Source of the DNA: Polaromonas sp.
GTDB lineage: Bacteria > Pseudomonadota > Gammaproteobacteria > Burkholderiales > Burkholderiaceae_C
Assembly: GCF_012927455.1 (NCBI RefSeq)
Contig: NZ_JABBPE010000015.1
Coordinates: forward strand, 62,001 to 126,000
Length of the DNA stretch: 64,000 nt
Direction of reading: 5' to 3'
The notes beneath the pieces are model-generated. The model searched no databases, was not told where the DNA came from, and saw only the letters and a program-made list of their open reading frames with translations. This document shows, in pieces, positions 1-10,880 of this stretch (the first letter of the stretch is position 1; each line of letters opens with the position of its first letter). The position numbers and the translations under genes are program-made.

Positions 1-149
1 AGTACACCTGGGGCCGGCTGTGGAATGCCAAAGCCTACAAGGCTTGCTCCGACATGCCGCGCTTTGGCCACGCGGGTATTTTGAGTGAACAGCAAATTCG
101 CGACGTGATGGCCTTGCTGCTTGACCCGCAATCACCGGTCAATAAATAA
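1..149 (+). CDS. soxX: Sulfur-oxidation cytochrome SoxX, 3' end only
   Basis: The last 48 codons of a gene cut by the window edge, read from base 3 to the TAA at 147-149. The tail contains MPRFGHAGIL followed by an EQQIRDVMALLLDP helix. This is the C-terminal end of SoxX, the small c-type cytochrome that pairs with SoxA to load thiosulfate onto the SoxYZ carrier in the periplasm; in that family the Met of MPRFGH is the distal haem ligand. The haem-binding CxxCH lies outside the window. The assignment is supported by soxB 106 bases downstream on the same strand. Other small class I cytochromes are possible from so short a piece, but the tail plus neighbour make SoxX likely. Confidence 0.85.
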   Translation, partial: YTWGRLWNAKAYKACSDMPRFGHAGILSEQQIRDVMALLLDPQSPVNK

Positions 150-160
150 TTGACAGCATT

Positions 161-212
161 TTAGGCCTATAGCCCAATGAATACGGGCGCAAGCAGCTAT
201 CAAAGTAATAGC
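161..212 (+). repeat. Dispersed repeat family 1, copy A (+ orientation)
   Basis: A full-length copy in the soxX-soxB gap. It carries TAGGCCTA, then CAATGAATACGGGCGCAAGCA, then arms GCTAT (196-200) and ATAGC (208-212) around a 7-base spacer. It reads MNTGASSYQ from an internal ATG, a trap for start-site prediction. Confidence 0.9.
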
Positions 213-255
213 AACGTGAATGCAGCCCGCTTTGCCGGGCAGGAAGCCTATCGCC

Positions 256-1980
256 ATGAATCTGTCTCGCCGCGAGTTTGCAAGTGTCATGGCGGCCGCG
301 CTGGCCGCCGGTTTTCCGCTGCAGCGGGACGCCAGCGCCGCGCAGGCGCGCAGCCTGTACAACGTGCCGCGCTCCGGCAATGTGCATTTGCTGCACCTGA
401 CCGACTGCCATGCGCAGTTGCTGCCAAGTTATTTTCGCGAGCCCTCGGTCAATTTGGGTGTGGGCACCATGCGCGGGCAGTCGCCGCACCGGGTTGGTGA
501 GCAGCTCTTGAAGGCGGCCAGCCTGAAGGCGGGCACGCCCGAGGCGCATGCCTTCACTTACCTGAACTTCGAGCGGGCGGCGCGCCAGTACGGCAAGGTA
601 GGCGGCTTTGCGCACCTGGCCACGCTGATCCGGCAACTGAAGGCAGGGCGCCCCGGCGCCGTGCTGCTTGATGGCGGCGACACCTGGCAGGGCAGTGCCA
701 CGGCGCTGTGGACGCAGGGCCAGGACATGGTGGACGCCGCCAAGCTGTTGGGCGTGGAGGTGATGACCGGACACTGGGACTTCACCTACGGCGAAGAGCG
801 CATCCAGAAAATCATCGAGAACGATTTCGCCGGCAGGGTCGATTTTTTGGCGCAAAACGTCAAAACCAGCGATTTTGGCGACCCGGTGTTCAAGCCCTAC
901 GTCATCAAGGAAATGAATGGCGTCGCGGTAGCCATCATTGGCCAGGCTTTTCCCTACACGCCGATCGCCAATCCGGCCTGGCAAACGCCGAGCTGGACCT
1001 TCGGCATTCGCGAAAGCGAGATGCAGCAGACCATCGATGAGGCGCGTGCCAAGGGCGCCCAGGCGGTCGCATTGCTCAGCCACAACGGCATGGATGTGGA
1101 CCTGAAAATGGCCTCTCGCGTGACCGGCCTGGACGCCATTTTGGGTGGCCATACGCACGATGGCGTGCCGCAGCCGGTGATCGTCAAAAACGCCGGTGGC
1201 CAGACCATCGTCACCAATGCCGGCAGCAACGGCAAGTTTTTGGGCGTGCTCGATCTGGACGTCAAGGGCAAGAAAGTGGTGAGTTTCAACTACCGCCTGC
1301 TGCCGGTGTTTGCCAATCTTTTGCCGGCTGACCCGGCTATGAGCGCGCTGATTGCCAAAGTGCGCGCGCCGTATCAGGCCAGGCTGTCGGAAACCCTGGC
1401 GGTCACCGACGGCACGCTGTACCGCCGTGGCAATTTCAACGGCACTTTCGACCAGCTTATCCTGGATGCACTGATGGACGTGCGGGGCGCCGACATCGCC
1501 TTTTCGCCGGGCTTTCGCTGGGGCACATCGCTTTTGCCGGGGCAGGCCATTACGCGCGAGCACGTGATGGACCAGACCGCTATCACCTACCCCTGGACGA
1601 CGCTGACGGAGTTGCCTGGCGAGATGATCAAGACCATCTTGGAAGACGTCGCCGACAACCTTTTCAACCCCGACCCTTACTACCAGCAGGGCGGCGACAT
1701 GGTCCGCGTCGGCGGCCTGACTTACAGCTGCGAGCCCGGCGCCAAGATGGGATCGCGCATCCAGAACATGCGCCTGAACGGCCAGTTGATCGAGGCCGAC
1801 AAGCGCTACAAGGTGGCTGGCTGGGCGCCAGTTCAGGAGGCCAGCAAAAATGCCGGGCCGCCGGTATGGGAGGTACTTGAAAGCTACCTCAAAGCGCAAA
1901 AAATTATCAAACCCATCAAGCCCAATACGCCGCAGCTGATCGGCGTGGCGGGTAATCCCGGCCTGGCTGCTGACCTGTAA
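256..1980 (+). CDS. soxB: Thiosulfohydrolase SoxB
   Basis: 574-residue periplasmic dimanganese hydrolase that releases sulfate from the thiosulfate-loaded SoxYZ carrier in the Sox pathway. A twin-arginine signal (SRREFAS, residues 4-10) opens the protein, as expected for Tat-exported SoxB. Metal-site motifs of the 5'-nucleotidase fold follow: LTDCHAQ (Asp50, His52), GGDTWQG (Asp142), GHWDFTYG (172-179), a LSHNGMD block and GGHTHDG. I chose ATG 256 because AGGAAG lies about ten bases upstream and the Tat motif then falls at the very N-terminus; an in-frame ATG at 220 would add 12 residues with no signal character. It follows soxX and is the last sox gene here; soxCD is not downstream. A repeat copy lies between it and soxX. 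Confidence 0.96.
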   Translation: MNLSRREFASVMAAALAAGFPLQRDASAAQARSLYNVPRSGNVHLLHLTDCHAQLLPSYFREPSVNLGVGTMRGQSPHRVGEQLLKAASLKAGTPEAHAFTYLNFERAARQYGKVGGFAHLATLIRQLKAGRPGAVLLDGGDTWQGSATALWTQGQDMVDAAKLLGVEVMTGHWDFTYGEERIQKIIENDFAGRVDFLAQNVKTSDFGDPVFKPYVIKEMNGVAVAIIGQAFPYTPIANPAWQTPSWTFGIRESEMQQTIDEARAKGAQAVALLSHNGMDVDLKMASRVTGLDAILGGHTHDGVPQPVIVKNAGGQTIVTNAGSNGKFLGVLDLDVKGKKVVSFNYRLLPVFANLLPADPAMSALIAKVRAPYQARLSETLAVTDGTLYRRGNFNGTFDQLILDALMDVRGADIAFSPGFRWGTSLLPGQAITREHVMDQTAITYPWTTLTELPGEMIKTILEDVADNLFNPDPYYQQGGDMVRVGGLTYSCEPGAKMGSRIQNMRLNGQLIEADKRYKVAGWAPVQEASKNAGPPVWEVLESYLKAQKIIKPIKPNTPQLIGVAGNPGLAADL

Positions 1981-2221
1981 TTTCTTTTACAGGACCGTCA
2001 GTACGACTGCCTTACAGCTACCGGCTGTGTTGCTTTGCGGCACCCCGGTTTTTGGGGCCGCCTGCGTTCAGTGGCACAATCCGAAGTGTTTCTGAAGGCC
2101 CTTCCTGCCACAGTCGCATCCGCTAATCGGTAAAGCCGTGTTGCGGAAGGTTAATCAACCAGCCATAGCTTGTCGTTGTGGCCAGCTTATGTTTCCTCAA
2201 GGGAAACGGAGGTCAGCGAAT

Positions 2222-5125
2222 ATGAGTTCTATTCCCCCGTCGCCTGCAATCGCAGCAGCGTCCATTTACACCGCCTATCAGGGCAACACCTATCTTTTCG
2301 GCGGCAATGCGCCTTACGTCGAAGAGCTCTACGAAAACTACCTCGCCAATCCCGGCAGCGTGCCTGACAACTGGCGCGATTACTTCGACGCCCTGCAGCA
2401 TGTGCCCGCGGTCGATGGCAGCAACGCCAAGGATGTGCCGCACCTGCCGGTGGTTAACGCTTTTGCCGAGCGCGCCAAGCAAGGCCAGACCAAAGTGGTG
2501 GTCGCCAGCGGTGCAGACTCCGAAATGGGGCGTAAACGCACGGCGGTCCAGCAGCTGATTGCCGCTTACCGCAACGTCGGCGCCCGCTGGGCCGATCTGG
2601 ACCCGCTCAAGCGCGCCGAACGCGACCATATCCCGGAACTTGACCCGTCGTTTTACGGCTTCAGCGATGCCGACCAGGAGACAGTGTTCAACACCAGCAA
2701 CACCTTCTTCGGCAAAGACACCATGAGCTTGCGCGAGCTGATGAACGCGCTGCGCGAAACCTATTGCGGCACGATTGGCGCCGAATACATGTACGCCACC
2801 GACCAGAACCAGAAGCGCTGGTGGCAGCAAAAGCTCGAAGCGATTCGCAGCAAGCCCAATTTCACGGCAGAGAAAAAACTCCACATCCTGGACCGGCTCA
2901 CCGCCGCCGAAGGCCTGGAGCGCTTTTTGCACACCAAGTACGTGGGGCAAAAGCGCTTCTCGCTTGAAGGCGGTGAAAGCTTTATCGCCAGCATGGACGA
3001 GCTGATCCAGCGCGGCGGCGAAGTCGGCGTGCAGGAAATCGTCATTGGCATGGCGCACCGCGGCCGCCTCAATGTGCTGGTCAATTCGCTAGGCAAAGTG
3101 CCGGCCGACCTGTTCGCCGAGTTTGACCATACCGCCCCGGAAGATCTGCCCAGCGGCGACGTCAAATACCACCAGGGTTTCAGCTCCGATGTGACGACCC
3201 CGGGCGGACCTGTCCATCTGTCGCTGGCATTCAATCCGTCGCACCTTGAAATTGTTAACCCGGTGGTGGAGGGTTCGGTGCGCGCCCGCATGGACCGCCG
3301 CGCCGACCCCAAGGGTTTGCAGGTGTTGCCGGTGCTGGTGCACGGCGACGCCGCCTTTGCCGGGCAGGGCGTGGTCATGGAGACGTTGGCGCTGGCCGAA
3401 ACCCGTGGTTACTTCACGGGCGGCACGGTCCACCTCGTCATCAACAACCAGATCGGCTTTACCACCAGCGACCCGCGCGACAGCCGCTCCACGCTGTATT
3501 GCACCGATGTGGTCAAAATGATTGAAGCGCCGGTGCTGCACGTTAACGGCGATGACCCGGAAGCCGTGGTGCTGGCGACCCAGCTGGCGCTGGAGTTCCG
3601 CATGGCGTTCCAGAAAGACGTGGTGGTTGACATCATCTGTTTCCGCAAGCTCGGCCACAACGAGCAGGACACGCCGGCGCTGACGCAGCCGCTGATGTAC
3701 AAGAAGATCGCGCAACACGCCGGCACGCGCCGCCTGTACGCCGACAAGCTGACGGCGCAAGGCATGGGGGAGACCCTGGGCGACGACATGTTCAAGGCCA
3801 CCCGCGCAGCGCTTGACGCTGGCAAGAGCACGTTTGATCCGGTGCTGACGAATTTCAAAAGCAAGTACGCGGTCGACTGGCGCCCCTATGTGGGCCAGAA
3901 GTGGACCGATGCGGGCGATACCGCCATTCCCATGGCCGAGTGGAAGCGTCTGGCCGAGAAAATAACCACCATTCCGGCCAGCGTGACGCCGCACAATCTG
4001 GTCAAAAAGGTGTACGACGACCGCGCCGCCATGGGTCGTGGCGATATTCCTGTGGACTGGGGCATGGGCGAGACCATGGCGTTTGCCTCGCTGGTGGCCA
4101 GCGGTTACCCGGTACGGCTGTCGGGTGAGGACTGCGGACGCGGTACCTTCACGCACCGGCATTCCGTGATTCACGACCAGAGCCGCGAAAAGTGGGATAC
4201 CGGCACCTACGTGCCGCTGCAAAACGTCGCCGAGAAGCAGGCGCCATTTGTCGTCATTGACTCCATCTTGTCCGAAGAAGCCGTGCTGGCGTTTGAATAC
4301 GGTTACGCTTCCAACGACCCAAGCACGCTGGTGATCTGGGAGGCCCAGTTCGGCGATTTCGCCAATGGCGCGCAGGTCGTGATTGACCAGTTCATCGCCT
4401 CTGGCGAGGTCAAGTGGGGCCGTGTCAACGGCATCACGCTGATGCTGCCCCATGGTTACGAAGGCCAGGGACCGGAGCACAGCTCGGCGCGCCTGGAGCG
4501 CTTCATGCAGCTGTCGGCCGACACCAATATGCAGGTGGTGCAACCCACCACCGCCAGTCAGATCTTTCACGTACTGCGACGCCAGATGGTGCGCAGCCTG
4601 CGCAAGCCGCTGATCATCATGACGCCCAAATCCTTGCTGCGCAACAAGGACGCGACCTCGCCGCTTTCCGAGTTCACCAAAGGCGGTTTCCAGACCGTCA
4701 TTCCCGAGAACAAGGAAGAGGTCATCAAGAAGGCCGACAAGGTCAAGCGCGTCATCGCCTGCTCGGGCAAGGTTTATTACGACCTGGTCAAGAAGCGCGA
4801 TGAAAAAGGTTTTGACGATGCCGTGATTCTGCGTGTCGAGCAGCTCTATCCGTTCCCGCACAAGGCGTTTGCGGCCGAGCTGAAAAAATACCCGAACGTC
4901 ACCGACATCGTGTGGTGCCAGGACGAGCCGCAAAACCAGGGCGCCTGGTTCTTTGTGCAGCATTACATTCACGAAAACATGTTCGACGGCCAAAAGCTCG
5001 GTTACTCGGGCCGTGCCGCATCTGCTTCCCCGGCCGCAGGATATTCGTACCTGCATCAGGAACAGCAAAAGGCGCTGGTTGACGGTGCGTTTGCCAAGAT
5101 CAAAGGTTTGGCGCGGACCAAGTAA
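2222..5125 (+). CDS. odhA: 2-oxoglutarate dehydrogenase E1 component
   Basis: 967-residue thiamine-diphosphate enzyme that decarboxylates 2-oxoglutarate and transfers the succinyl group to the lipoyl arm of E2 in the TCA cycle. The N-terminal E2-binding segment ([18 protein letters not shown]), the HRGRLNVL motif, the thiamine-diphosphate site [18 protein letters not shown] and the C-terminal DEPQNQGAW region are all present, and the length is normal for the family. The start is ATG 2222, preceded by ACGGAGG at a good distance; the frame is open about 80 bases further upstream but with no better site. odhB starts 50 bases downstream and lpdA follows, so the full complex is encoded together. 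Confidence 0.97.
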   Translation: MSSIPPSPAIAAASIYTAYQGNTYLFGGNAPYVEELYENYLANPGSVPDNWRDYFDALQHVPAVDGSNAKDVPHLPVVNAFAERAKQGQTKVVVASGADSEMGRKRTAVQQLIAAYRNVGARWADLDPLKRAERDHIPELDPSFYGFSDADQETVFNTSNTFFGKDTMSLRELMNALRETYCGTIGAEYMYATDQNQKRWWQQKLEAIRSKPNFTAEKKLHILDRLTAAEGLERFLHTKYVGQKRFSLEGGESFIASMDELIQRGGEVGVQEIVIGMAHRGRLNVLVNSLGKVPADLFAEFDHTAPEDLPSGDVKYHQGFSSDVTTPGGPVHLSLAFNPSHLEIVNPVVEGSVRARMDRRADPKGLQVLPVLVHGDAAFAGQGVVMETLALAETRGYFTGGTVHLVINNQIGFTTSDPRDSRSTLYCTDVVKMIEAPVLHVNGDDPEAVVLATQLALEFRMAFQKDVVVDIICFRKLGHNEQDTPALTQPLMYKKIAQHAGTRRLYADKLTAQGMGETLGDDMFKATRAALDAGKSTFDPVLTNFKSKYAVDWRPYVGQKWTDAGDTAIPMAEWKRLAEKITTIPASVTPHNLVKKVYDDRAAMGRGDIPVDWGMGETMAFASLVASGYPVRLSGEDCGRGTFTHRHSVIHDQSREKWDTGTYVPLQNVAEKQAPFVVIDSILSEEAVLAFEYGYASNDPSTLVIWEAQFGDFANGAQVVIDQFIASGEVKWGRVNGITLMLPHGYEGQGPEHSSARLERFMQLSADTNMQVVQPTTASQIFHVLRRQMVRSLRKPLIIMTPKSLLRNKDATSPLSEFTKGGFQTVIPENKEEVIKKADKVKRVIACSGKVYYDLVKKRDEKGFDDAVILRVEQLYPFPHKAFAAELKKYPNVTDIVWCQDEPQNQGAWFFVQHYIHENMFDGQKLGYSGRAASASPAAGYSYLHQEQQKALVDGAFAKIKGLARTK

Positions 5126-5175
5126 GGCCGCTGCCATCCCTCCAAAAAACACCAGAAACACCCGAAAGAATCCCA

Positions 5176-6456
5176 ATGGCTATCGTAGAAGTCAAAGTTC
5201 CCCAGTTATCCGAGTCCGTGGCGGAAGCCACCATGTTGCAGTGGAAAAAGAAGGTCGGCGATGCCGTTGCCATCGACGAAATACTGATTGAAATCGAGAC
5301 CGACAAGGTGGTGCTCGAAGTGCCCGCGCCCTCAGCCGGCGTGTTGACCGAACTGCTGGTGCCCGATGGCGGCACGGTGGCGGCCGAGCAGCTGATTGCC
5401 AGAATCGACACCGAAGGCAAGGCCGGAGCCGGCGCCACCGCAGCCTCCGCACCGGCGGCGGCAGCGCCAGCGGCTGCCTCAGCTTCGGCACCGGTCGCAG
5501 CACCAGCGCCCGTGGCGGGCAGCAGCATGGCCGGCGTGGCCATGCCGGCCGCTGCCAAATTAATGGCAGACAACAATCTGGCCGCAGGTTCAGTGGCTGG
5601 AACTGGCAAGGATGGCCGTGTTATCAAGGGCGATGTGTTGGCTGCAACGGCTGCAGGCGCTCCTAAGGCGATAGCAGCTTCCGCAATACCCACGGGCGCT
5701 CCGACCGCTTCTTTGCCTAAGGTGGCAGCGTCTGCCAAGCCCGTTGATCTGGGCGAGCGGCCGGAACAGCGCGTCCCCATGAGCCGGCTGCGCGCGCGTA
5801 TTGCCGAGCGTCTGCTGCAGTCGCAGTCGACCAACGCCATCCTGACTACCTTCAATGAAGTCAACATGGCGCCGGTGATGGAAATGCGCAAGCGCTTTCA
5901 GGAGAAATTCGAGAAAGCCCACGGCGTGAAGATTGGCTTCATGAGCTTCTTCGTCAAGGCTGCCGTGCATGCGCTGAAGAAATACCCCGTGCTCAATGCG
6001 TCGGTCGACGGCAACGACATCGTCTACCACGGCTACTTCGACGTTGGCATCGCGGTCGGTTCGCCGCGCGGCCTGGTTGTGCCCATTTTGCGCAATGCCG
6101 ACCAGATGAGTTTTGCCGAGATCGAGAAAAAGATTGCCGAATACGGCGCCAAGGCGCGTGACGGCAAGCTGGGCATCGAAGAAATGACGGGTGGCACCTT
6201 CTCCATCTCCAACGGCGGCGTCTTCGGCTCCATGCTGTCCACACCCATCATCAATCCGCCACAGTCTGCCATTTTGGGCGTGCACGCCACCAAAGACCGT
6301 GCCGTCGTCGAAAACGGCCAGGTTGTGGTCAGGCCGATGAATTACCTGGCCATGAGCTACGACCACCGCGTCATAGACGGCCGCGAAGCAGTGTTGGGCC
6401 TGGTGGCGATGAAAGAGGCGCTGGAAGATCCGACCCGTCTGCTGTTCGATATTTGA
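5176..6456 (+). CDS. odhB: 2-oxoglutarate dehydrogenase E2 (dihydrolipoyl succinyltransferase)
   Basis: 426-residue core of the complex. Residues 1-75 form one lipoyl domain with the lipoylated Lys44 in [11 protein letters not shown]. An Ala/Pro-rich flexible linker (about 80-115) leads to the E1/E3-binding domain (about 118-155, KLMADNNL...[12 protein letters not shown]), a second Ala-rich linker, and the trimer-forming catalytic domain. The active site SYDHRVIDG supplies His397 and Asp401. The enzyme moves the succinyl group from lipoamide to CoA. It lies between odhA and lpdA on the same strand; the 167-base gap to lpdA holds a copy of repeat family 2, so lpdA may be partly uncoupled or attenuated. 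Confidence 0.97.
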   Translation: MAIVEVKVPQLSESVAEATMLQWKKKVGDAVAIDEILIEIETDKVVLEVPAPSAGVLTELLVPDGGTVAAEQLIARIDTEGKAGAGATAASAPAAAAPAAASASAPVAAPAPVAGSSMAGVAMPAAAKLMADNNLAAGSVAGTGKDGRVIKGDVLAATAAGAPKAIAASAIPTGAPTASLPKVAASAKPVDLGERPEQRVPMSRLRARIAERLLQSQSTNAILTTFNEVNMAPVMEMRKRFQEKFEKAHGVKIGFMSFFVKAAVHALKKYPVLNASVDGNDIVYHGYFDVGIAVGSPRGLVVPILRNADQMSFAEIEKKIAEYGAKARDGKLGIEEMTGGTFSISNGGVFGSMLSTPIINPPQSAILGVHATKDRAVVENGQVVVRPMNYLAMSYDHRVIDGREAVLGLVAMKEALEDPTRLLFDI

Positions 6457-6460
6457 CACC

Positions 6461-6546
6461 CCTGTTGCCGCTCACTGCGTGTAGCGGCCTCCCCCCTCCA
6501 GGGGGCGACACCTGCGGCCCGGCAAAGCCGGTTCCGCGGTGTCTTG
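6461..6546. repeat. Dispersed repeat family 2, copy 1 (multi-hairpin)
   Basis: Between odhB and lpdA. Three consecutive inverted repeats are visible: GCCGCT/AGCGGC (6467-6472 and 6483-6488), CCCCC-tcca-GGGGG (about 6491-6505), and a long hairpin at 6507-6543 with arms GACACC, GCGG and CCGGC closing on an AAA loop and their complements. A second copy lies at 34198-34285. Confidence 0.85.
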
Positions 6547-6623
6547 CAAACAGGCTTTGCTTCGCTCGCCGGTGCGATGCAAACCGAGGTATTGCCACCG
6601 GCAAGCTTTATTGAAAGAACACC

Positions 6624-8051
<1,428 letters not shown>

Positions 8052-8069
8052 CGTCGCGGCGCGGACGCG

Positions 8070-9173
8070 GTGACTCAGCTGGTGCGCTCGGCCTATGCGG
8101 CTGAACTTGCGACACGGGGCTATGCCAGTGACCCGGCACAGTTGCGCGCCGTGGATGCGCTGGAGCGCTGCGCGATTGAATGGGCTGCGTTCAGGGGACA
8201 GCGATCGAATGCTTTGAAGAAGCTGATCAACCGGCCGGACGTGCCGCGTGGCGTGTACATGCACGGTGGGGTAGGGCGAGGCAAGAGCTTCCTGATGGAC
8301 TGTTTTTATGGCGCCGTGCCGCTCAGGCGCAAAACCCGGCTGCATTTTCATGAATTCATGCGTGAAGTGCACCGGGAACTGCTGGACCTGCGAGGTATTG
8401 CCAACCCGCTTGACGAGCTGGGCAAGCGTATCGCCAGGCGCTACCGGCTAATTTGCTTTGACGAGTTTCATGTGGCGGACATCACGGACGCGATGATTCT
8501 TCATCGGCTGCTAAGCGCCCTGTTTGATAACGGTGTGGGCTTTGTCACAACGTCCAATTTTCATCCTGACGGTCTTTATCCCAATGGGTTGCACCGGGAC
8601 CGGATTCTTCCCGCCATTGCGTTATTGAAGGCCAATCTGGAAGTCATCAGTGTCGATAACGGGACGGACTACCGCGGACGCACGCTGCAGCAGGCCAAGC
8701 TGTACCACACGCCGCTTGGTCCTCAGGCCGATGCCGAGATGACGGAAACATTTAACCGTCTTGCGGAGTCCCGCGACGAGAATCCGGTTTTGCACATTGA
8801 GTCAAGGCAGATCCAGGCCAGGCGCAAGGCGGGCGGCGTGGTGTGGTTTGATTTCAAGGTTTTGTGCGGCGGGCCGCGCTCGCAAAACGACTACCTGGAG
8901 ATTGCCAGCCAGTTTCATACCGTGCTGCTGAGCGACGTACCCCATATGCCGGTCAGAATGGCATCCGAGGCCAGGCGATTTACCTGGTTGGTCGATGTGC
9001 TCTATGACCGGCGCGTGAAACTGATCATGTCGGCTGCGGTGGAGCCCGAGGCGTTGTACACGGAAGGTCCGCTGGTGCATGAGTTTCCCCGGACGGTTTC
9101 ACGCCTCGGGGAAATGCAATCTAAAGAGTTTTTGGCCCTGCAGCGTAGAAATGTGGATACGACACTGACATGA
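8070..9173 (+). CDS. zapE: Cell-division ATPase ZapE (AFG1-like)
   Basis: 367-residue AFG1/LACE1-type ATPase. The Walker A is GGVGRGKS (66-73) and the Walker B is ICFDEFHVADI, followed by the family-typical TTSNFHPDGLYPNGLHRDRILP. In E. coli ZapE associates with the divisome and affects Z-ring stability; mitochondrial relatives act in protein quality control. The start is a GTG at 8070, 18 bases after lpdA, with only a weak ribosome site. The stop overlaps the start of the next gene as ATGA, implying translational coupling. Placement directly after the 2-oxoglutarate dehydrogenase genes is something I recall from related genomes. Confidence 0.93.
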   Translation: MTQLVRSAYAAELATRGYASDPAQLRAVDALERCAIEWAAFRGQRSNALKKLINRPDVPRGVYMHGGVGRGKSFLMDCFYGAVPLRRKTRLHFHEFMREVHRELLDLRGIANPLDELGKRIARRYRLICFDEFHVADITDAMILHRLLSALFDNGVGFVTTSNFHPDGLYPNGLHRDRILPAIALLKANLEVISVDNGTDYRGRTLQQAKLYHTPLGPQADAEMTETFNRLAESRDENPVLHIESRQIQARRKAGGVVWFDFKVLCGGPRSQNDYLEIASQFHTVLLSDVPHMPVRMASEARRFTWLVDVLYDRRVKLIMSAAVEPEALYTEGPLVHEFPRTVSRLGEMQSKEFLALQRRNVDTTLT

Positions 9174-9829
9174 AAAAATTCGCTATTGCTTTCTTCCTAA
9201 TTACCTTGAGTGTGCTGGCCGGCGCGCAGACTGCCGCACCATTGCCTGCGCCTGCGCTGGAGCCCGGTAACACCGAAACCGAACGCGCCAGAATCAGCGC
9301 TGAGCGGGCCAGGCTGGAGGCGGGATTTTTGACGGAAGACGTAGCTTGCTACAAAAAGTTTGCCGTCAATAATTGTCTGGGCAAGGTAAATAGCCGGCGG
9401 CGCGAAGCCCTCGCGGACCTGCGGCGGCAAGAGATTTCGCTGAACGATGAGGAGCGAAGACTCAAGGGTGCGGAGCAACTGCGCAGGACCGAGGAAAAGT
9501 CTTCGCCTGAACGGAAGCAGGAGGCGGCAAGCAGCCGCACCAAAGCGCTGGAAGATGCCCAGTCCCGCTTGGAGCGTGACAAAAACAAGCAGCAGGAACG
9601 CGCCGCAGCCCCATCCAAAGCCAAGGCTAACAGCGATGCCAGCGCTGCGAAACTCAGGAACAGCCAGCAAAAAGCGCAGGCACGAAGCGACAAACAGGCG
9701 GCTGCCGCTGAAGAAGCCAAGAAATTCAATGACCGCCAGAAGGAGTCCCAGGCGCGGCGGGCGCAGCATGAAAGCGAACGGCTCAAGCAGGTCAAGCCTT
9801 CAGCGAAATCCTTGCCTTTGCCGGAGTAG
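9170..9829 (+). CDS. Exported Lys/Glu/Ala-rich coiled-coil protein, function unknown
   Basis: 219 residues. Residues 1-20 look like a Sec signal peptide (MKK, a hydrophobic stretch, then GAQ as a likely cleavage site). The mature part has a cysteine pair (CYKKFAVNNC, about 60-70) and then a long charged region of Arg, Glu, Lys, Gln and Ala that should form coiled coil or be disordered, ending in a basic Pro/Lys tail. The start overlaps the zapE stop in ATGA. I do not recognise a named family; TolA-like low-complexity similarity would be expected but not informative. The conserved-looking N-terminal Cys motif suggests a real domain of about 60 residues with a variable tail. Confidence 0.75.
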   Translation: MKKFAIAFFLITLSVLAGAQTAAPLPAPALEPGNTETERARISAERARLEAGFLTEDVACYKKFAVNNCLGKVNSRRREALADLRRQEISLNDEERRLKGAEQLRRTEEKSSPERKQEAASSRTKALEDAQSRLERDKNKQQERAAAPSKAKANSDASAAKLRNSQQKAQARSDKQAAAAEEAKKFNDRQKESQARRAQHESERLKQVKPSAKSLPLPE

Positions 9830-9834
9830 GCTTT

Positions 9835-10593
9835 TTAGCTCAAGGCGTCGAACTTAACGATTACCAGCGAAAGATTGTCACCGCCGCCCCGCGCGCGTGA
9901 TCTGGCTTTCTGGATCAGGAATTCTGTTGCCTCGCGGGGCGACAACATGGACAGGGCGGAGCCCATTTCGCTGGCGCTGAAGTAATGCCAGACGCCATCA
10001 CTGCAAGCCAGCAAAACATCGTCAGGACGCAATTGGGGAATGAAGTGCTGCAAGATGGGCGGTGGTTCTTCGGTGCCCAGGCAGCCCATCAAAATATTGG
10101 ACTGCGGGTGGATATTGGCCTCATCCTCTGTGATCTCGCCCTTGTCAACCAGGCTTTGTACATACGAGTGATCCACCGTCTTGCGGACCAGCTTGTTGCC
10201 CCGGTAATGGTAGATACGGGAGTCGCCAGTGTGCACCCAGTGGCAATCGCCGCGGGGATTGATCAGGAAGGCCGCCAGCGTGCTATGAGGCTCTTGTTCG
10301 GCAGAGATCGCGGTGAGCCTGATGACGATATGCGCTTCTTCAACGATCTGCTTGAGCATGGATGGCGCGTCATCCGAGTCAGGTGCATAGCGTTCAAACA
10401 ACTGTTTTGCTGTCAGCATGACCTGGTCGGACGCCTTGCGCCCGCCGCTTCGTCCGCCCATGCCGTCGGCCACTATGCCCAACATGCAGCCAGGAAACCG
10501 TGGGTGACTTAACAGGCTGACCTGATCCTGCTGGTAGTCCCGGTCGCCTTTGTGCAGGCCCGTGGAGGCTGTGATTCGATAACCTTTGGACAT
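9835..10593 (-). CDS. PP2C-type serine/threonine protein phosphatase
   Basis: 252-residue metal-dependent phosphatase of the PppA/Stp/PrpC kind. The early GDRDYQQDQ supplies the first metal-site Asp, GIVADGMGG is the central PP2C motif, HTGDSRIYHYRG and LACSDGVW follow, and DNLSLVIVKF ends the domain. It removes phosphate from Ser/Thr, usually countering a Hanks-type kinase, none of which is in this window. ATG 10593 is chosen; a TTG 15 bases upstream would add five residues. It is divergent from the DUF465 gene 32 bases away and nearly abuts the 3' end of the coiled-coil gene. Confidence 0.9.
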   Translation of the reverse strand: MSKGYRITASTGLHKGDRDYQQDQVSLLSHPRFPGCMLGIVADGMGGRSGGRKASDQVMLTAKQLFERYAPDSDDAPSMLKQIVEEAHIVIRLTAISAEQEPHSTLAAFLINPRGDCHWVHTGDSRIYHYRGNKLVRKTVDHSYVQSLVDKGEITEDEANIHPQSNILMGCLGTEEPPPILQHFIPQLRPDDVLLACSDGVWHYFSASEMGSALSMLSPREATEFLIQKARSRARGGGDNLSLVIVKFDALS

Positions 10594-10625
10594 CGTGTGG
10601 TCGTTCAAGCCATAAGGCTCGATTT

Positions 10626-10880
10626 ATGGCGGCAATGCACGTATTATCAGAGGAAGCAGCGCGCACGGATAAAACCTTGGACTTAAATTTACATTCCCCA
10701 GAGAGGCGGCTGATCGAGCTTAAAATTGGGCACGCAGATCTGAACGCTTTGGTAGACATGACGGCCCAGGCCTTACCAATTGATGAGTTAATGCTCCGGC
10801 GTCTCAAAAAACGGCGCCTGCAGCTTCGTGATCAGATATCTCAGCTCGAACTGTCTTTGGACCCCCCCGAGCCTGCCTGA
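10626..10880 (+). CDS. DUF465/YdcH-family small protein
   Basis: 84 residues, mostly helical and charged, with the YdcH-type pattern RRLIELKIGHADLN and LKKRRLQLRDQI. The family is widespread in proteobacteria and has no assigned reaction. Its stop and the helicase start share a base (TGATG at 10878-10882), so the two are probably co-translated. ATG 10626 is used; a second ATG three codons later is equally possible. No signal peptide or membrane segment is visible. Confidence 0.82.
   Translation: MAAMHVLSEEAARTDKTLDLNLHSPERRLIELKIGHADLNALVDMTAQALPIDELMLRRLKKRRLQLRDQISQLELSLDPPEPA

Noticed and set aside
139-1899. Long minus-strand open frame antisense to soxB
   Set aside because: Low-complexity His/Arg/Gly-rich composition with no motifs; it is the mirror of a high-GC coding frame. 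The same applies to 3089-5176, 6810-8372, 22156-23841 and 53824-54735 on the minus strand.
2036-2062. GC-rich stem with a T5 loop after soxB as a terminator
   Set aside because: The stem has a bulge and no T-run follows on either strand; an intrinsic terminator is not supported.
5665-5700. ATAGCAGCTTCCGCAATACC in the odhB linker resembling the family 1 repeat
   Set aside because: No paired GCTAT arm with a 7-base spacer; it fits Ala/Thr codon use in the linker.
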